Positions 62,446 to 64,000 of a stretch of 64,000 nucleotides of DNA are shown piece after piece. Where the stretch lies: the NCBI GenBank assembly GCA_937898685.1, contig CALEJT010000045.1, forward strand, positions 1 to 64,000, written 5' to 3'. Each line of letters starts with the position of its first letter. Within the stretch, counting starts at the first letter, position 1. The translations under genes and the position numbers were made by a program. Origin of the DNA: an uncultured Gammaproteobacteria bacterium. Lineage in GTDB: Bacteria > Pseudomonadota > Gammaproteobacteria > Pseudomonadales > Pseudohongiellaceae. A model generated the notes under the pieces. The model was not told the origin of the DNA, did no database searches, and worked only from the letters and a program-made list of their open reading frames with translations.

Positions 62446-63456
62446 TCAACTGAGCTTCGGTTCTTCCTCTCTACCATCGGCGTGGCGCGCGAAGCGCCCA
62501 CGTCGTCCATGCACCTGATCCATGCGTGGCCAGGGCCAGCCACCGAACTGATCGCGCTGATAGTCGGCAAAGGCCTGCATCAGTTCTTCGCGCGTGTTCA
62601 TCACGAAGGGCCCGTATTGCGCCACCGGCTCACCGATGGGCTTGCCCTGCAGCAGGAGAATGCGCGCGGGTCTGGCGCCATTTTTCAGCTCATACGCGGC
62701 ATCCGAGCGCAGCTTGAAGGAATGCAGCACGTCGACTGCATCCTCACCCACCCACAAGCGTTCACCTTCGAAGAAATACAAGGTGCGGTTCAGACCGGCC
62801 GCTGCCGCAGGCAAGGTCCACGTTGCTTCGGGTTCCATGTCGATCACCCAGATCCACACACCGTTGTCGGGATCTGCCGCCCACGAATGTGGCGGAGGAT
62901 CGAGGGCCCGCACCTCACCATAGCTACCTGCGGTCAATTCGATACGTGTGTGATGGCCATTGGCATCCGTATGCGTGACACGCGGCAAGCGCTCGGACCA
63001 GAACATCGCAAAATGCGGCGGCACCAACTTGTTGCGCGCCGGAAGGTTCAACCACACCTGAAACAGCAGAACAGGATTGGGGCCTTCCTGATTGAGCAGC
63101 GGGAACATCTCGCTGTGTTGCAGACCACGCCCCGCCGTCATCCACTGCACGTCGCCATTGCCGTAGCGTCCAGCGGCACCGAGTGAATCGGCGTGATCCA
63201 CCAGCCCCTGTTGTACGATGGTCACGGTTTCGAAGCCACGATGCGGATGGCCGGGAAAACCGGGAATCTTGTCGCCGTGATACATGCGCCAGCCATCGCG
63301 CAATTCGAAATCCGAGCCGATGTTACGGCCCGCCAACGAAGCGGCCGGTCCCAGCTCTTCATTGCCACGTGGAAAGTCATCCTTGTGGAAGGCGCAGAAC
63401 AGAAAGGGATCGCTGGTCTGCCATTGGAAACCGAGCGGTGTCGTTTGCAGAGGCAT
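62446..63456 (-). CDS. Pirin-family cupin protein
   Basis: Bicupin of 336 residues. The N-terminal iron site is HPHRGFETVT with a downstream histidine and glutamate in QHSEMF. YFFEGERLWVG lies in the C-terminal cupin. Bacterial pirins can act as quercetinases or as metabolic modulators; which applies is unknown. It has 9 bases to the gene upstream. Confidence 0.88.
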   Translation of the reverse strand: MPLQTTPLGFQWQTSDPFLFCAFHKDDFPRGNEELGPAASLAGRNIGSDFELRDGWRMYHGDKIPGFPGHPHRGFETVTIVQQGLVDHADSLGAAGRYGNGDVQWMTAGRGLQHSEMFPLLNQEGPNPVLLFQVWLNLPARNKLVPPHFAMFWSERLPRVTHTDANGHHTRIELTAGSYGEVRALDPPPHSWAADPDNGVWIWVIDMEPEATWTLPAAAAGLNRTLYFFEGERLWVGEDAVDVLHSFKLRSDAAYELKNGARPARILLLQGKPIGEPVAQYGPFVMNTREELMQAFADYQRDQFGGWPWPRMDQVHGRRGRFARHADGREEEPKLS

Positions 63457-63465
63457 GGAGAACTC

Positions 63466-63822
63466 CTATGGAAGGAAGGGACGCACCGAAAGCCACAACA
63501 GGAAAAGGATCACCAGGATGCGCAGACTGAACTTGGTCGGGCTTTCACGGAAGATGTCGAACACCGTGCGCTTGCCGCGCAATTCGATCTCGAGCGCTTG
63601 CGCCTTGCGTGCCTGTTCGCGCCGCTCCTCGGCATAGGCATCGAGCAAGGCTTTGACCTCATCCGCGCGTGCTTCGTCACGCAACCATAGTCCGGGAAGA
63701 GAAATACCGAAGGCACCAGCGCTGGTCTGGTAGTAGTCGACCTCGTGTTCATCGAGCAGGCGCAGGATTTCCACCAGTTCGTCTTCCGGCACCTGGCGCA
63801 GATTCATGAGCAGTATCGCCAC
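63466..63822 (-). CDS. DUF6164-like small membrane protein
   Basis: 118 residues from a GTG at 63822 preceded by AGGAG. The start (M)AILLMNLRQVPEDELVEILRLLDEHEVDYYQTSAG and the following SLPGLWL resemble the DUF6164 family as I recall it. A charged central helix and one C-terminal span (RILVILFLLWLSVRPFL) follow. An upstream ATG frame (63855) would read through the ribosome binding site. Function unknown. Confidence 0.7.
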   Translation of the reverse strand: MAILLMNLRQVPEDELVEILRLLDEHEVDYYQTSAGAFGISLPGLWLRDEARADEVKALLDAYAEERREQARKAQALEIELRGKRTVFDIFRESPTKFSLRILVILFLLWLSVRPFLP

Positions 63823-63832
63823 GTCGCGTCTC

Positions 63833-64000
63833 CTAGACCCCGTAGTAGTAGGCAATCATGCGGCCGCAGGCCAGACAACCGATCCAGATCGCCAGCGATG
63901 CCGCCGCCGACACGCGTACCGCCGCCGGTGTCGCAATCTCGACGTCCCAATTGTGCTGTTCCTTCATGAGCACTCGATGCATCAGCAGCGCATTGAGTCC
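63833..64000 (-). CDS. C-terminus of a small membrane protein, 5' end outside the window
   Basis: The last 55 codons of a minus-strand gene ending TAG at 63835-63833. The visible end has a charged loop (MKEQHNWDVEIATPAAVRV) and a final span (SAAASLAIWIGCLACGRMIAYYYGV). The ending CGRMIAYY resembles hypothetical DUF6644-type membrane proteins, but this is a weak recollection. It runs into the next gene with a 10-base gap. Confidence 0.6.
   Translation of the reverse strand, partial: GLNALLMHRVLMKEQHNWDVEIATPAAVRVSAAASLAIWIGCLACGRMIAYYYGV

Overview
The window reads as a chromosomal segment of a GC-rich, non-enterobacterial gammaproteobacterium. Gene order matches blocks that I recall from Pseudomonas: gyrA / ubiG / mupP / yciK; rluB-scpB-scpA-trpS; recJ; dsbC-hom-thrC; rpsP-rimM-trmD-rplS; ffh, a ypjD-type gene and a corC-type gene. 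Pseudomonas markers that I remember at these places are absent (mtnA beside gyrA, xerD beside dsbC), and chromosome condensation is by SMC-ScpAB rather than MukBEF. This suggests a deeper-branching relative of the Pseudomonadales, Xanthomonadales or Nevskiales. I cannot name the genus. No rRNA, tRNA, CRISPR array, insertion sequence or prophage is visible.

Layout. 1-12.8 kb: gyrA (3' end cut by the window), then the plus-strand run mtaD-ubiG-mupP-yciK, the minus-strand run scpA-scpB-rluB with trpS upstream, yciO, yciB and a periplasmic cyclophilin. 12.9-19.7 kb: a HemD-domain gene faces a 36-residue membrane microprotein across an AT-rich region carrying six copies of GTGTTACC/GGTAACAC. Molybdenum genes follow (moaA-moaB and modABC), with a lone ligJ between them. 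19.7-29.4 kb: a 2-oxoglutarate oxygenase, an MFS exporter and the full System I cytochrome c maturation operon ccmABCDEFGHI, led by dcd. 29.5-34.8 kb: a class I cytochrome c and an Entner-Doudoroff operon, pgl-edd-eda-glk, plus a TlpA-type thioredoxin. 34.8-46.9 kb: a beta-propeller protein, fadD-recJ-MFS, an HtrA protease, an unknown secreted protein, and dsbC-hom-thrC. 47-50.7 kb: rpsP-rimM-trmD-rplS and ffh. 50.8-60.9 kb: ypjD-like, corC-like, NUDIX, fdhD, a PQQ quinoprotein, and the soluble NAD-linked formate dehydrogenase fdsGBA. 60.9-64 kb: mobA, a small MscS channel, a pirin and two small unknown genes.

How the genes fit together. Molybdenum is the main metabolic thread. ModABC imports molybdate, MoaA and MoaB act in molybdopterin synthesis, MobA adds GMP, FdhD sulfurates the cofactor, and FdsGBA uses it to oxidise formate to CO2 with NAD+. 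A second thread is periplasmic electron transfer: the Ccm system, cytochrome c, the thioredoxins CcmG, TlpA-type and DsbC, and a quinoprotein dehydrogenase. Glucose is probably broken down by the Entner-Doudoroff route.

Most genes are ordinary core functions. The least explained part is 13.67-14.37 kb (operator array, HemD-like gene, microprotein and structured downstream segment). Next are the fds promoter, which carries a perfect palindrome at the expected transcription start, and a GGGGACA-type repeat cluster upstream of trpS. Promoters, operators and function links are readings of the sequence, not demonstrated facts.
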